Below, piece after piece: positions 1 through 8,501 of a DNA stretch of 64,000 bases. A program made the translations under genes and the position numbers. The DNA is taken from NCBI GenBank assembly GCA_963760935.1, contig CAVXFB010000008.1, positions 434,001-498,000 of the forward strand, written 5' to 3'. The DNA comes from CAVXFB01 sp963760935 (GTDB lineage Bacteria; Planctomycetota; Planctomycetia; Pirellulales; Thermoguttaceae). Each line of letters opens with the position of its first letter. The first letter of the stretch is position 1. The notes beneath the pieces were generated by a model. It made no database searches and was not told where the DNA came from. It saw only the letters and a list, made by a program, of their open reading frames with translations.

Positions 1-683
1 CCGCCATCTCGTCGGCGTCGAGGTCGACGTAGTATCGCAGGGTGGTCTCGATCGCATCGTGCCGCATGAGCCTTTGGAGCACCGAAGGCATGACCTTGCG
101 GGCCCAACGGGTTCCGAACGCCCGGCGGAAGTCGTGGGCACTGGCATATTTCTCGGCCCCGCTGTTGACGATGACCCCCGCGTTCCTGCCGATCTTCGAA
201 ACGACCCGCCCCACACTCCTTGCCGCCATCGGCTTGCCGGTGAACTGGCTGTCCAATTTGAAGACGCTGCCGTGACGGTCAGCCTCGGGGGTGGTAAGGA
301 GGAACTCGGCGAAATCGGGCGTCATGGGCAGCACGCGGTCGCGATTCCCCTTTTCGGCCTCGGCGACGATCCGTAGCCGGGGACGTTTGCCCGACAGGTC
401 GATGGAGATCGCAGCATCCTCGTCCCATGACAGAACCAGCGACTCTCCCAAACGCAATCCGGAGAACCAGAGTCCCTTCAGATAATGCACCCACGCCGCC
501 GCGTCCTTAGGTCGAACCGCCGGCACCTCGTTGAGCATCTTTTCGTATTCCGCCGGCGTGATGGGACGTCCCCGCATCATACGCTGGCCCTTGGACCGTT
601 TGGGCATGTGGATCTTAGGCATGATGGGCATCAGGCCCATCGAGACCGCCCAATTCAAGGCTGCCTTCAAGTGACGAAGGTAA
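1..683. repeat. Long direct repeat, copy 1 (3' part of integrase)
   Basis: Positions 1-683 match 6044-6726 at a constant offset of 6043. I found a single difference, G644 versus T6687, which is silent in the integrase frame. Identity ends sharply after GGTAA at 683/6726. The left end of this copy lies outside the window. Confidence 0.97.
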
Positions 684-1078
684 CTCGCAATCGACGTCTC
701 CTGAATCTTCCTTGCTCGAAGCTTTGCTTGGAAGATACTGATCGTCGCTTCCGTCAGGCTGGCAAGCCTGGCGGGGTTGATCAGCGTCTCCAGGTGGTTG
801 AATGCCGTATCGGTCGCCTCGATCGTACGATCGGACAGACTTGCGAGTTTCTCGGCTTCATACTTATCCCGGAATGCCTTCCAGGTCATCCTGGGGTCAC
901 CTTCTCGACGTCCGGCCCGGAGATCTCTTTCCCAGAGAGCTGCAACTCTTTCCGCATCTCGTCGCGTACACTTCCCTGTCGACTTCGTAATCGGTTTCTC
1001 GGTTACGGGATCGCTGTAGTACATCACGAAGTGCCTTCGATCCGCGTACTTCGTGACTTTGACTTTGATCGGCCGCAT
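1..1078 (-). CDS. Tyrosine recombinase (integrase), C-terminal end outside the window
   Basis: Phage-type site-specific recombinase that would integrate and excise the surrounding element. The frame runs from ATG at 1078 to the window edge (359 codons). By comparison with the second copy, only about five residues and the stop are missing, giving about 364 aa. An SAM-like core-binding region lies at about residues 65-150. The catalytic domain shows Arg of GLRLGE (about 210), HxxR in HDFRR (about 316-319), His of MRHD (about 341) and Tyr of RYYVDL (about 350). It lies 30 bp downstream of the excisionase-like gene, as in an int/xis operon. Its last 683 bp are duplicated at 6044-6726. Confidence 0.9.
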   Translation of the reverse strand, partial: MRPIKVKVTKYADRRHFVMYYSDPVTEKPITKSTGKCTRRDAERVAALWERDLRAGRREGDPRMTWKAFRDKYEAEKLASLSDRTIEATDTAFNHLETLINPARLASLTEATISIFQAKLRARKIQETSIASYLRHLKAALNWAVSMGLMPIMPKIHMPKRSKGQRMMRGRPITPAEYEKMLNEVPAVRPKDAAAWVHYLKGLWFSGLRLGESLVLSWDEDAAISIDLSGKRPRLRIVAEAEKGNRDRVLPMTPDFAEFLLTTPEADRHGSVFKLDSQFTGKPMAARSVGRVVSKIGRNAGVIVNSGAEKYASAHDFRRAFGTRWARKVMPSVLQRLMRHDAIETTLRYYVDLDADEMA

Positions 1079-1108
1079 TATCCGAGTTCCATACCCTGGC
1101 TTTGGCGT

Positions 1109-1336
1109 TCACACGCTTGCGTCCGTCAACGCTGGAGCTGCGTCGGAGGAACAGACGTACTTGATCCAATCGCGGCCATAGACGAAGCCGCGACCGTGTT
1201 TGTAGTACACCCGCAATCCGGCTCGACGTGCCGCACGCAGTGTGGCGTCTCGAACCCCCAACCGACGTTTTAGGGCGTCAAGGGTATAAAGTTCCTCCGG
1301 GTTGATTACCCCCAAGAATTCGCCTTGAGCTTGCAT
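1109..1336 (-). CDS. Small excisionase-like helix-turn-helix protein
   Basis: A 75-aa protein with a MerR/excisionase-like DNA-binding pattern: 'LYTLDALKRRLGV', then 'TLRAARRAGL' and a wing containing 'YGRDWIKYV'. Such proteins steer an integrase towards excision and often act as repressors. I chose ATG 1336 because GGAG lies 8 bases upstream; an ATG ten codons earlier (1366) has no ribosome site. It sits directly upstream of the integrase on the same strand, which supports the xis role. The family assignment rests on pattern and context only. Confidence 0.65.
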   Translation of the reverse strand: MQAQGEFLGVINPEELYTLDALKRRLGVRDATLRAARRAGLRVYYKHGRGFVYGRDWIKYVCSSDAAPALTDASV

Positions 1337-1661
1337 CTCGTGTTCTCCGTTTCCTTGCAACAACATTCAGATCTTGTCTACAAGGAAGCGGAACTCTTCA
1401 TAACTACCCGAGGAACCGCGATGAAATGCTCGCAACTCCTTGCGAAGCAAGAGTTTCTGGATGCCTTCGTCTCTGCCTAATGTGCAGTAACCGTGAATCG
1501 CCTGATTATTCAGCGACACAGTGACGCAAACGGCTGGGATTCAAAACAAGAAGGCAGAGGCTTGACTTGACTCTGGTAACGATCAAGCGGCTGGTAGAGA
1601 TCGGCTAGCAAGCAAGATACTAGGCCGGACAACGCCGCAACCATTCAACGGTGCTTGGCCT
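1337..1661. other. Intergenic, no gene seen
   Basis: This 325-bp stretch separates the xis/int pair from the 362-aa gene. I see no reading frame with a ribosome site and no strong hairpin. Both flanking genes are on the minus strand, so it should hold the xis/int promoter near 1380-1450, but no convincing -35/-10 pair was picked out. Confidence 0.4.
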
Positions 1662-2750
1662 CTAATCGTCCCGGGCTGCGATGTCTTTTAAAGTGCCGCC
1701 CGGACTAAGGTTCCAGGAATGGGGTTCTTCAATCTTGTGAAGTTCCGCGAGAATTCGCTCCTGCTGGCACAGTCGTCTATACCTGAGTTTGGATCCGAAT
1801 AGGGTCACCACCGTTCTTTGGATTTTGCTTTTACTCAGGGATTTCGATACATCTGCTGGCCACGATTTGACGATCGCCGCCAGAATCGTGCCATTGTCTA
1901 AATCTTTGAAATTGTGCTTATCCGTCCCGAAACCATGATGGTGCTTAAGAACTGCTAATACCATGATCTCTTCATCCGTCAGCGGACGCCGCTCTCCTTC
2001 AGAAGTGAATAGGTTTCCTCGTGTTACACGATGAGGCCGTTTTTCCGAATGAACGTCGCGTTGTAACAGTAGCTCAATTGCGTTCGCGGATGCATATAGA
2101 ACCGGTTTTGTGAGGCTTGAAGCAATGACCTCCGGAAACCGTTTGTCGGCGTTAGCGAACCGTCGCTTCCATTGCTCCAATGTCTCTTTCGTTGAAGCAG
2201 TGAGCGTAAGGTATGGAAGTGGGTCGAAATCCGGCAACGACGAGCATTCGTTCCACGGTTTCAGTCGTTTGTCCCAGGTGAAGTCGTCCTTGGACAAGAG
2301 AAACTCGAACTCCGAGTGAAACACCTTGTTCTCTGGTAATGCCGCAAGCCAGTGCAAGACATACATCCATCGGACGGTCTTCTCCTCCAAACCACTTGCC
2401 ATGGCAGGAACGGCAATTGCTGGAACGACGCGGGCAGGCACTTTGGCAAGGAGCGTGTCAATCTTGTTCAGCAAACGTTGCAGAAGATCGAGACTCTTTC
2501 GATCATCTCCAAGATGCCAATCGTTGCAGAAGAAATGAATGTGGCATCCACCGCACGATAGTGGAACTATAATCCGATGGATCACTTCGCTTCCACCCGT
2601 TACGTACAAGTTGGGGACTAGAGACTCGATCCGTACCAACAGATCACCTTCCACAAACACGACTCCGTGGTGAAAGTCCGAAAAGCTGTCTTTGGCTCGG
2701 ATGAAATCATCCTGCAAAGTCATGAAATGCGATTTCCAGTTGGTCGTCAT
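1662..2750 (-). CDS. Hypothetical protein of the integrative element, 362 aa
   Basis: I do not recognise this family. The protein is soluble, with no signal peptide or membrane segment. It is rich in Trp, His and Leu in its first half ('GGCHIHFFCNDWHLGD' near residue 70). The last ~110 residues look like one or more winged-helix units ('LTDEEIMVLAVLKHHHGFG', then 'SKSKIQRTVVTLFG'), so DNA binding is possible. Codon use is more AT-rich than in the chromosomal genes further right, consistent with cargo of a mobile element. It lies between the int/xis pair and the composite nuclease frame, all on the minus strand. Confidence 0.7.
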   Translation of the reverse strand: MTTNWKSHFMTLQDDFIRAKDSFSDFHHGVVFVEGDLLVRIESLVPNLYVTGGSEVIHRIIVPLSCGGCHIHFFCNDWHLGDDRKSLDLLQRLLNKIDTLLAKVPARVVPAIAVPAMASGLEEKTVRWMYVLHWLAALPENKVFHSEFEFLLSKDDFTWDKRLKPWNECSSLPDFDPLPYLTLTASTKETLEQWKRRFANADKRFPEVIASSLTKPVLYASANAIELLLQRDVHSEKRPHRVTRGNLFTSEGERRPLTDEEIMVLAVLKHHHGFGTDKHNFKDLDNGTILAAIVKSWPADVSKSLSKSKIQRTVVTLFGSKLRYRRLCQQERILAELHKIEEPHSWNLSPGGTLKDIAARDD

Positions 2751-2873
2751 GATGGATCACCTACACTTTATTGGTTCTGGGCTCTTAGGCGTAATTGCCG
2801 GCACGCGTGAGGTCGGCCGCGGCTGTGGCTTTCTCCAGGATCGTGTCTTCTTTGACTTACTTGCTGGCTTCAA

Positions 2874-3698
2874 TCATTCCAAGACTTCTTTGAGACGATC
2901 GGGGTTCCAAATCTGCTCGGCAATGGCCGTATATAGTTCCTGGCGGGAATCCAGGTCTTTCTTTTTGAAGTGCTCGTGCGACTTAAACGGCACACCGGAA
3001 CGATCAATGAACTGTACAAATCCCGGATTCTTTTTGTACGCTCCTGGGTGCAACGATTGTGCCAACAGGTTTTGCTTCAGATAGTGAGGCCGTTTCTCGT
3101 CATACGGCAAATCTCCATAGCTCGCGTTGAACGATTTTGGCAAGAGGAGCAAGCCACCAATGCGATTACGATAGGCAGCAAAATCAGCTTCGTTGGTGAA
3201 CTCGTCACCGTGCCAGTCCCAATGATCTGACCAAATGTGTTCGATCTCGTAACGGCCACGGCCTTCGGCCATGTATTCGTCGAATCGCGACGCCTGACCG
3301 GATTGCACGCCGACCCAATCGGTGATACGTGCCAGTAGCCAATGCATGGTTGAGCGGTTCTGTTGATGCATTCGCAGTGGCTCATCGCTATCAAACGTCT
3401 CCTCCGTCGCGTCCAGCTTTTTGCGAAGAATGGTGACGAGCTTATGGATGGGGATGATCCTCGTCATCTGCCTCGAATCCACCTTATCGACGAAGTCAAT
3501 GATGTCCTCGGCAAAGATGTGGCCGCTTGTATGAGCCTTGACGAAATCGCCTTCTACCGCCGGCGATGCCAAGTGTTCTCGGAATTCAGCCCAAGAGGGT
3601 TGGTCCAAGTAGCCGGACCAATACGAGTAAATACAACGGGCATGTTTCGGCAGAACTCCCTGAAAGTCTGATGGGACCATATTGGGGCGGAACACCAT
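2874..3698 (-). pseudogene. Beta-CASP C-terminus joined in frame to the DUF1524 half of a DUF262/DUF1524 (GmrSD-like) protein
   Basis: Residues 1-85 match the C-terminal part of RNase J-like beta-CASP metallo-beta-lactamases: 'LPKHARCIYSYWSGYL', 'AHTSGHIFAEDI', then 'IIPIH', which carries the last metal-ligand His. Directly after IIPIH (about 3443) the protein becomes the C-terminal half of a DUF262/DUF1524 protein: 'NRSTMHWLLARITDWVG', 'YEIEHIWSDHW' (HNH-type His) and 'RNRIGGLLLLPKSFN'. The DUF262 N-terminal domain is absent. The coding signal continues upstream of ATG 3698 ('HHPERFVMVFRP'), so the frame is really the frameshifted tail of the gene at 3709-5292. As seen, neither nuclease is complete. 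A remnant produced by deletions is likelier than a working fusion. Confidence 0.75.
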
Positions 3699-3708
3699 TA
3701 CGAATCGT

Positions 3709-5292
3709 TCAGGATGATGACCGGATCTCGTCCATGGCGATCCGTCGGTCCCTGAGCGTATCCCGCAGGGCCCCGAGTTGTTTCCGCTGCCAGCTGCTCT
3801 CGAAAGCTTGATTGAAGTAGACCCGAATATTGTCTGCCTGAGCTGGGTCGGGGATCTTGCAATGCTGACCGGCCTTCTGCATCACCATTGCAGCGTAGGG
3901 ATCGACGACAAATGTTCGACCGACTTGTTCGTTAATTGTGGCTCGGTAGAAACCGACTAAGCGATCCACATTGAGAGGCGAGAAATTGGCCAGAACGATG
4001 CCAGGAGCCGTTTGAATATGCTCGACGAGTTCGTCCTCCAACTTCCGTTCCGTGATTCCACGCTTGCTATCCGGCACCACGTGGGTTCCTTCCATCACGA
4101 GAACGTGAAGCGGTTCTTTGGCTGCCGCTTCCACGAGTTGTTTGGCCATGCCCGGTTTGCGGCCATGAAGCCGGAGGTCCCCGGAGTAAAGAATCCGCTT
4201 CCCTTCTGCCTCGATAAGAAAAGCCATGCTGTCGAAGGCTGAATGGTCTACTGGGAAAGCGGTGATGGTGATGCACCGGTCCAGGAAGTCTGGACGCACA
4301 CTCGGAATACCGATCCCGTTCATCAGAATTGGTCGTCGGTACTCGAAGATGACTTCGTCTAAGTCGCTATAGAGCTTCCTCCGTTCCACTCCGGTACCAG
4401 TGACCGCCCGGCAAAGAATGTCGGACTGCCTCAGAGAAAAGGAACTCACGTTCTCGAAACACGGAACTGCGTGATGATGGAATATCTGCAAGAGATCGCG
4501 GTTTCCGGGTTGCTCCAATACCGGAATGCGACTCGGATCGATCAAACTGCGGAGCCTTCGGCACTGCGTGGTCTTCCCCGAACCTTGTTCTCCCGTGAAT
4601 AGCAGTATTGGAACCGGCGAAGCTGGATTGAACGCGGCCAACATCCAAGTGACGACGAGCAATCTGTCGCCCTCTTCCGCCGCTGGGACGTAGGTGAAAA
4701 TCTCGTCTAGTGTTCCGCCCGCAACCGGCTTAGGTAATGGCCGTTGGTGTTTAGCACGATAAAAGCGGGGAGTCTGGTCCTGGACAACGCGATAGCCGTC
4801 GCGTGTAACAAGGATAGACCGCCAAAGATCATCTCCGAGGTCAATGTGGATGCCATCGTCGGTCTTTGCCATGCGATTTTGAAGTTCGACTGGTGTCGCC
4901 TCTTCGCACCGCAACTCCAGCTCATGCACCATGTGCTTGAGAAAAGCCGCCGAGGCCTTTGTCCGGTCGACACTGTAAATAAGGTCATTGAGGAGTAGTC
5001 GAAACCTCTTGGACTTGATCGGCACGCACTCCCAGTGCTCCGCGGGGCGATGCCAGGGAAGAGCGGCGAAGGCGTTGCCAAACTGGTCGCAAAAAAGACG
5101 GACATCGGCGTCAGCGAGAATCTGAAAGACTCTCTCGGGAGTTAGGGTGGTCCCAATTGCGGCTCCATTTTCTGCCGCACTGGTAGGCGGCTTGATCTTC
5201 CCGGCGATCACCTGCTGTCCAATATCAGCCACTTCGGCCACCGGCTGATTGATGGCGCTCGGACCAAACCGAGCCTTCTTGGAGGACGGCAT
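3709..5292 (-). CDS. Composite protein: primase/helicase-like ATPase fused to a beta-CASP metallo-beta-lactamase fragment
   Basis: Residues 1-340 resemble ATPases of phage and integrative elements related to replicative primase-helicases. A Walker A GEQGSGKTT lies at about 234-242, followed by 'DEVIFEYRRPILMNGIG' and 'RPDFLDRC'. At about residue 341 (near 4263) the sequence becomes a beta-CASP metallo-beta-lactamase: 'PVDHSAFDSMAFLIE' (motif 3), 'YSGDLRLHGRKP' (motif 4), 'LVMEGTH'. The first half of the lactamase fold, including HxHxDH, is missing, so metal-dependent nuclease activity is not expected. The frame stops at 3709 while lactamase similarity continues in another frame into 2874-3698, marking a frameshift near 3700-3712. 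Internal deletion, assembly chimera or a real composite protein are all possible. Confidence 0.75.
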   Translation of the reverse strand: MPSSKKARFGPSAINQPVAEVADIGQQVIAGKIKPPTSAAENGAAIGTTLTPERVFQILADADVRLFCDQFGNAFAALPWHRPAEHWECVPIKSKRFRLLLNDLIYSVDRTKASAAFLKHMVHELELRCEEATPVELQNRMAKTDDGIHIDLGDDLWRSILVTRDGYRVVQDQTPRFYRAKHQRPLPKPVAGGTLDEIFTYVPAAEEGDRLLVVTWMLAAFNPASPVPILLFTGEQGSGKTTQCRRLRSLIDPSRIPVLEQPGNRDLLQIFHHHAVPCFENVSSFSLRQSDILCRAVTGTGVERRKLYSDLDEVIFEYRRPILMNGIGIPSVRPDFLDRCITITAFPVDHSAFDSMAFLIEAEGKRILYSGDLRLHGRKPGMAKQLVEAAAKEPLHVLVMEGTHVVPDSKRGITERKLEDELVEHIQTAPGIVLANFSPLNVDRLVGFYRATINEQVGRTFVVDPYAAMVMQKAGQHCKIPDPAQADNIRVYFNQAFESSWQRKQLGALRDTLRDRRIAMDEIRSSS

Positions 5293-5490
5293 CTGTAGCT
5301 CCTTATGGTTTTTGTGTTCGCGTCGTCGCCGGTGTCACCCCCGGGATCGACGGGCACGACGTGCCGCGGGACGTCCGCGGCTCCATAAGGAGGCCGATTT
5401 ATTCATTGGCCAGCAGAGATTTCGCGAGACTGATCGCAAGCCTGCGATCATTCAGGACTTAGGGCTCCCGAAAAACTGCTTGGGCATTCG
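5293..5490. other. Intergenic, upstream of the composite ATPase gene
   Basis: No supported gene. The region leads into the iteron-like cluster and would carry the promoter of the minus-strand ATPase gene. A short plus-strand frame crosses it but has no ribosome site and overlaps the ATPase start. Confidence 0.4.
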
Positions 5491-5494
5491 CAGC

Positions 5495-5667
5495 GTGACG
5501 CTAGACGGAATATTCAAGATTTTCAGGCCGGTATCCATTGGCCACTCCGTTGCCCGTTCAGGGCTAAATGGATAGACTGATCGTGTTTAATTTAGCGTCA
5601 CTAGCGTCACGCAACCGTAACTCCTTGTTGCCCAACGCCATAAGAGGTGACGCTAGGCGTGACGCTA
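5495..5667. promoter_or_regulatory. Cluster of five 9-bp GTGACGCTA repeats (iteron or operator array)
   Basis: The 9-mer GTGACGCTA occurs on the plus strand at 5495-5503, 5647-5655 and 5659-5667, and on the minus strand (TAGCGTCAC) at 5593-5601 and 5602-5610. The two middle copies touch head to tail, and the last pair lies in opposite orientation 36 bp away, forming a large inverted repeat. A small GCAAC/GTTGC hairpin (5611-5631) sits between them. Repeat clusters like this act as replication-initiator iterons or cooperative repressor operators. It lies upstream of the helicase-like gene and beside the attachment site, so either role in the element is plausible. Confidence 0.75.
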
Positions 5668-5857
5668 ATGAGAGTAGTGTCACTGCCGCGTCACGGACGC
5701 CCAGGGAGCCGATGCAGCGGGCGTTGCAAGACTGTTGATGAAACTGTTGATGAAGCCGTGCATCGATCGGCTGTTACGGCGTGATCTTGACCTCGTGAAA
5801 CCCGCAAAAACCGACAATTGCAGGACAGACGAAAGCCAGACGGAGGATTTTTCGTAA

Positions 5858-5910
5858 CTCGAAATCAGGTGCGGCGCAAGCCGTTGAGGGTTCGACTCCC
5901 TTGCCCTCCG
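5858..5910 (+). other. Attachment site: 3' half of tRNA-Ser(CGA)
   Basis: From the anticodon loop onward this reads as a class II tRNA. Anticodon loop CTCGAAA (5858-5864) would give anticodon CGA. A long variable arm CGGC-GCAA-GCCG lies at 5872-5883. The T-arm is GAGGG-TTCGACT-CCCTT (5886-5902), then acceptor strand 5903-5909 and discriminator G5910. The 5' half of a tRNA is absent: the bases before 5858 cannot pair with the anticodon 3' stem. Integrases of this family commonly cross over at the anticodon loop and carry an identical tRNA 3' end, so this is best read as an att site. It lies 119 bp from the end of the integrase fragment. Confidence 0.8.
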
Positions 5911-6029
5911 CTCTCGCAACTCGAAGACAAAAAAGGAGTTTCGGTTGTTCATCAACTGGGCTCCTTTTCGTCTTTCTTGTGTTCTAAAGAGGGGGTGTTG
6001 ATGAAAGTGTTGATGTTTCCCGGCGTCGC

Positions 6030-6726
6030 CTACCAAAGCTCCTCCGCCATCTCGTCGGCGTCGAGGTCGACGTAGTATCGCAGGGTGGTCTCGATCGCAT
6101 CGTGCCGCATGAGCCTTTGGAGCACCGAAGGCATGACCTTGCGGGCCCAACGGGTTCCGAACGCCCGGCGGAAGTCGTGGGCACTGGCATATTTCTCGGC
6201 CCCGCTGTTGACGATGACCCCCGCGTTCCTGCCGATCTTCGAAACGACCCGCCCCACACTCCTTGCCGCCATCGGCTTGCCGGTGAACTGGCTGTCCAAT
6301 TTGAAGACGCTGCCGTGACGGTCAGCCTCGGGGGTGGTAAGGAGGAACTCGGCGAAATCGGGCGTCATGGGCAGCACGCGGTCGCGATTCCCCTTTTCGG
6401 CCTCGGCGACGATCCGTAGCCGGGGACGTTTGCCCGACAGGTCGATGGAGATCGCAGCATCCTCGTCCCATGACAGAACCAGCGACTCTCCCAAACGCAA
6501 TCCGGAGAACCAGAGTCCCTTCAGATAATGCACCCACGCCGCCGCGTCCTTAGGTCGAACCGCCGGCACCTCGTTGAGCATCTTTTCGTATTCCGCCGGC
6601 GTGATGGGACGTCCCCGCATCATACGCTGGCCCTTGGACCGTTTGGGCATGTGGATCTTAGGCATGATGGGCATCAGGCCCATCGATACCGCCCAATTCA
6701 AGGCTGCCTTCAAGTGACGAAGGTAA
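6030..6726 (-). pseudogene. 5'-truncated second copy of the integrase
   Basis: It encodes the last ~230 residues of the same recombinase with stop at 6030-6032, including all catalytic residues (R, HxxR, H, Y). Homology to the intact copy ends at 6726, inside the core-binding domain (about residue 133), and the sequence beyond is unrelated. A TTG at 6713 could start translation of the catalytic domain but has no ribosome site. It is most simply the remnant of a tandem element or of an imperfect excision. Confidence 0.9.
6044..6726. repeat. Long direct repeat, copy 2
   Basis: Counterpart of 1-683 (one mismatch, T6687). Together with the att half-site at 5858-5910 it marks the right boundary of a ~6.04-kb repeating unit. 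Confidence 0.97.
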
Positions 6727-6864
6727 GATAATCGAATTCAGCGAGCATCCCGTAACGGCCTCAGCCGTCATAAGATAATAGGCACGTATGGCATCGACCA
6801 ATGCGGCCCGGCATTAAAATGCAGGTGAATGGCAATGCCCCCTCCTCATCGTTACAATACTTGC

Positions 6865-7584
6865 ATGCTGCGAACCACCATTGCTTCGGCCATCATCGTC
6901 GCCGCCCTCCCGGCCCAAGCCGCTCAGTGGACGAGCCTGTTCAATGGAAAGAACCTCGACGGCTGGGCCGTCAAGTGCCGAGCCGACGACAAAGACAAGA
7001 CGGGCTACTGGAAGGTTATCGACGGGACGATCACCGCCCAAACCGTTCCTGGCGACAAGCACAACTACATCTGGCTGCTGACGAAGAGAGAATATGCCGA
7101 CTTTGACCTGCGGCTCAAGGTTCAGACCTACGGCCGGACAACAGGCAACAGCGGCATCCAGGTCCGCAGCCGATATGACGACCAATCCCATTGGCTCGAC
7201 GGCCCGCAGATCGACATCAACCCTCCTGGGCCGTGGCGGAACGGATTCATCTATGATGAGACACGAGAGGCGGGCGTCTGGCTTTGGCCTGACGTTGGTG
7301 GCCCGGCCAATGCCAAGCCCGAGCATGCACCTGCAGGTTGGAAGTGGCAGCATGCTGACGACAAGGACCGATGGAATGACGTGTTGATCATCTGCCGAGG
7401 CACCAAGATCAAGTCGGTCATCAACGGCGTGACGATTGCCGACTATGATGGAGCCGGGCGGCTTGACGACGACGCCCATCGACGCCATCAGGTCGGTATG
7501 AGAGGGCACATCGGCCTCCAAATTCATCCGGGCGATGAGTTGTTGATCCGGTTCAAGGACATTGAGATACGGGAGATGAAGTGA
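6865..7584 (+). CDS. Exported DUF1080 (3-keto-disaccharide hydrolase-like) protein
   Basis: A 239-aa protein with a signal peptide (start MLRTTIAS, cleavage around AQA-AQW). A single DUF1080 domain follows: 'SLFNGKNLDGW' at its start, 'YADFDLRLKVQTYG', 'NSGIQVRS' and a closing 'IRFKDIEIREMK'. DUF1080 has a concanavalin/LamG-like beta-sandwich fold; some members hydrolyse 3-keto-glycosides, and the family is hugely expanded in planctomycetes. I chose ATG 6865 over 6829 because it begins the signal peptide directly. It is the first chromosomal-type gene right of the integrase remnant. The substrate is unknown. Confidence 0.85.
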   Translation: MLRTTIASAIIVAALPAQAAQWTSLFNGKNLDGWAVKCRADDKDKTGYWKVIDGTITAQTVPGDKHNYIWLLTKREYADFDLRLKVQTYGRTTGNSGIQVRSRYDDQSHWLDGPQIDINPPGPWRNGFIYDETREAGVWLWPDVGGPANAKPEHAPAGWKWQHADDKDRWNDVLIICRGTKIKSVINGVTIADYDGAGRLDDDAHRRHQVGMRGHIGLQIHPGDELLIRFKDIEIREMK

Positions 7585-7606
7585 CGCCTTGCGGCCAACA
7601 TGCCCG

Positions 7607-8371
7607 TCACACATCCATCACGCCCGTTGCCCCATACCGAGTTGCCACGAAGATCGGCATTCGATCCTTGAGGATGCGACGGTGCGTTTTCAGGGCCAGT
7701 TCAGGCGTGTTGTTGTCTTCGGAGAGATGGGCGAGGCATGCCCACTTCATTCGCTTGGCGGCCCGTAAGTTCAACACTTCGGCAGCTTCGACGTTCGAGA
7801 GGTGCCCTGCTGGACCCGTGATCCTCTCTTTCAGGAAGGTTGGATATGGACCGTTGGCGAGCATCTTTTCATCGTAATTGCTTTCCAGCACCACTGCATC
7901 CAGCGAGCAGATGACATCTTCCAAACCATCGAAGACATGCCCCAAGTCGGTCATGATGCCCAGCCGCCGCCTGCCGTCATCCACGATGAACACCACACCG
8001 TCCACGCCATCGTGGGGCGTGGAAATGGTCTCTACCGTCACCCCTCCGAATTGCAGGGTCTCGCCCGCTGCAAAGTGTTGGAGGCCAGCAATTTCGCCGA
8101 GACCGTACCGTGATGCGGCCTTGTAGGTCTTTTTGGTGACAAAGACCGGTAAGCCGAACTTGCGATGGAACACGCCCATGCACCGGCAGTGATCCACATG
8201 GTCGTGGGAGATCAGAACGGCATCGACGTTAACGATGTCTCGACCATGAAAAGCGAGCCGGTTCTTTGCTCGCATGCCGCTGATTCCAGCGTCAATCAGT
8301 AGTCTGACTCCATCGGCTTCTACGTAGATGCTGTTGCCATTGCTGCCAGATTGTAACGAAATGACCTGCAT
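7607..8371 (-). CDS. YycJ/WalJ-like metallo-beta-lactamase fold hydrolase
   Basis: A 254-aa cytoplasmic protein with the 'LQSGSNGNSIYVE' opening typical of YycJ and related metal-dependent hydrolases. Metal motif HDHVDH is at residues 56-61, with later ligand positions in 'STPHDGVDG', 'GIMTDLGH' and 'LAHLSEDNN'. Members have been linked to 5'-exonuclease or phosphodiesterase activity and genome maintenance. It is convergent with the DUF1080 gene (23 bp apart) and stands alone on the minus strand. The metal-binding set looks complete. The substrate cannot be told from sequence. Confidence 0.85.
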   Translation of the reverse strand: MQVISLQSGSNGNSIYVEADGVRLLIDAGISGMRAKNRLAFHGRDIVNVDAVLISHDHVDHCRCMGVFHRKFGLPVFVTKKTYKAASRYGLGEIAGLQHFAAGETLQFGGVTVETISTPHDGVDGVVFIVDDGRRRLGIMTDLGHVFDGLEDVICSLDAVVLESNYDEKMLANGPYPTFLKERITGPAGHLSNVEAAEVLNLRAAKRMKWACLAHLSEDNNTPELALKTHRRILKDRMPIFVATRYGATGVMDV

Positions 8372-8501
8372 CGACGCATTGTACCGGAGAATGCCGGTTG
8401 GTGTTAAGGCGGCACCAGTTCATTGCCACGGCGATTATTGGCTATTAGAATGGCGTAGTCACGAAGACCATGCGGAAGATTCGGAAAGAAGGGGGACGGA
8501 A

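Noticed and set aside
485..1273. Plus-strand 262-codon frame over the integrase
   Set aside because: Antisense shadow; the integrase frame has all catalytic residues.
5841..5910. Complete tRNA gene starting at CGGAGGA
   Set aside because: The 5' strand pairs with the acceptor only over five bases, D-arm and anticodon stem do not form, and the length is only 70. Only the 3' half is tRNA-like.
5680..6150. Minus-strand 156-codon frame across the att site
   Set aside because: It spans the tRNA half and the integrase end in a different frame, with no ribosome site.
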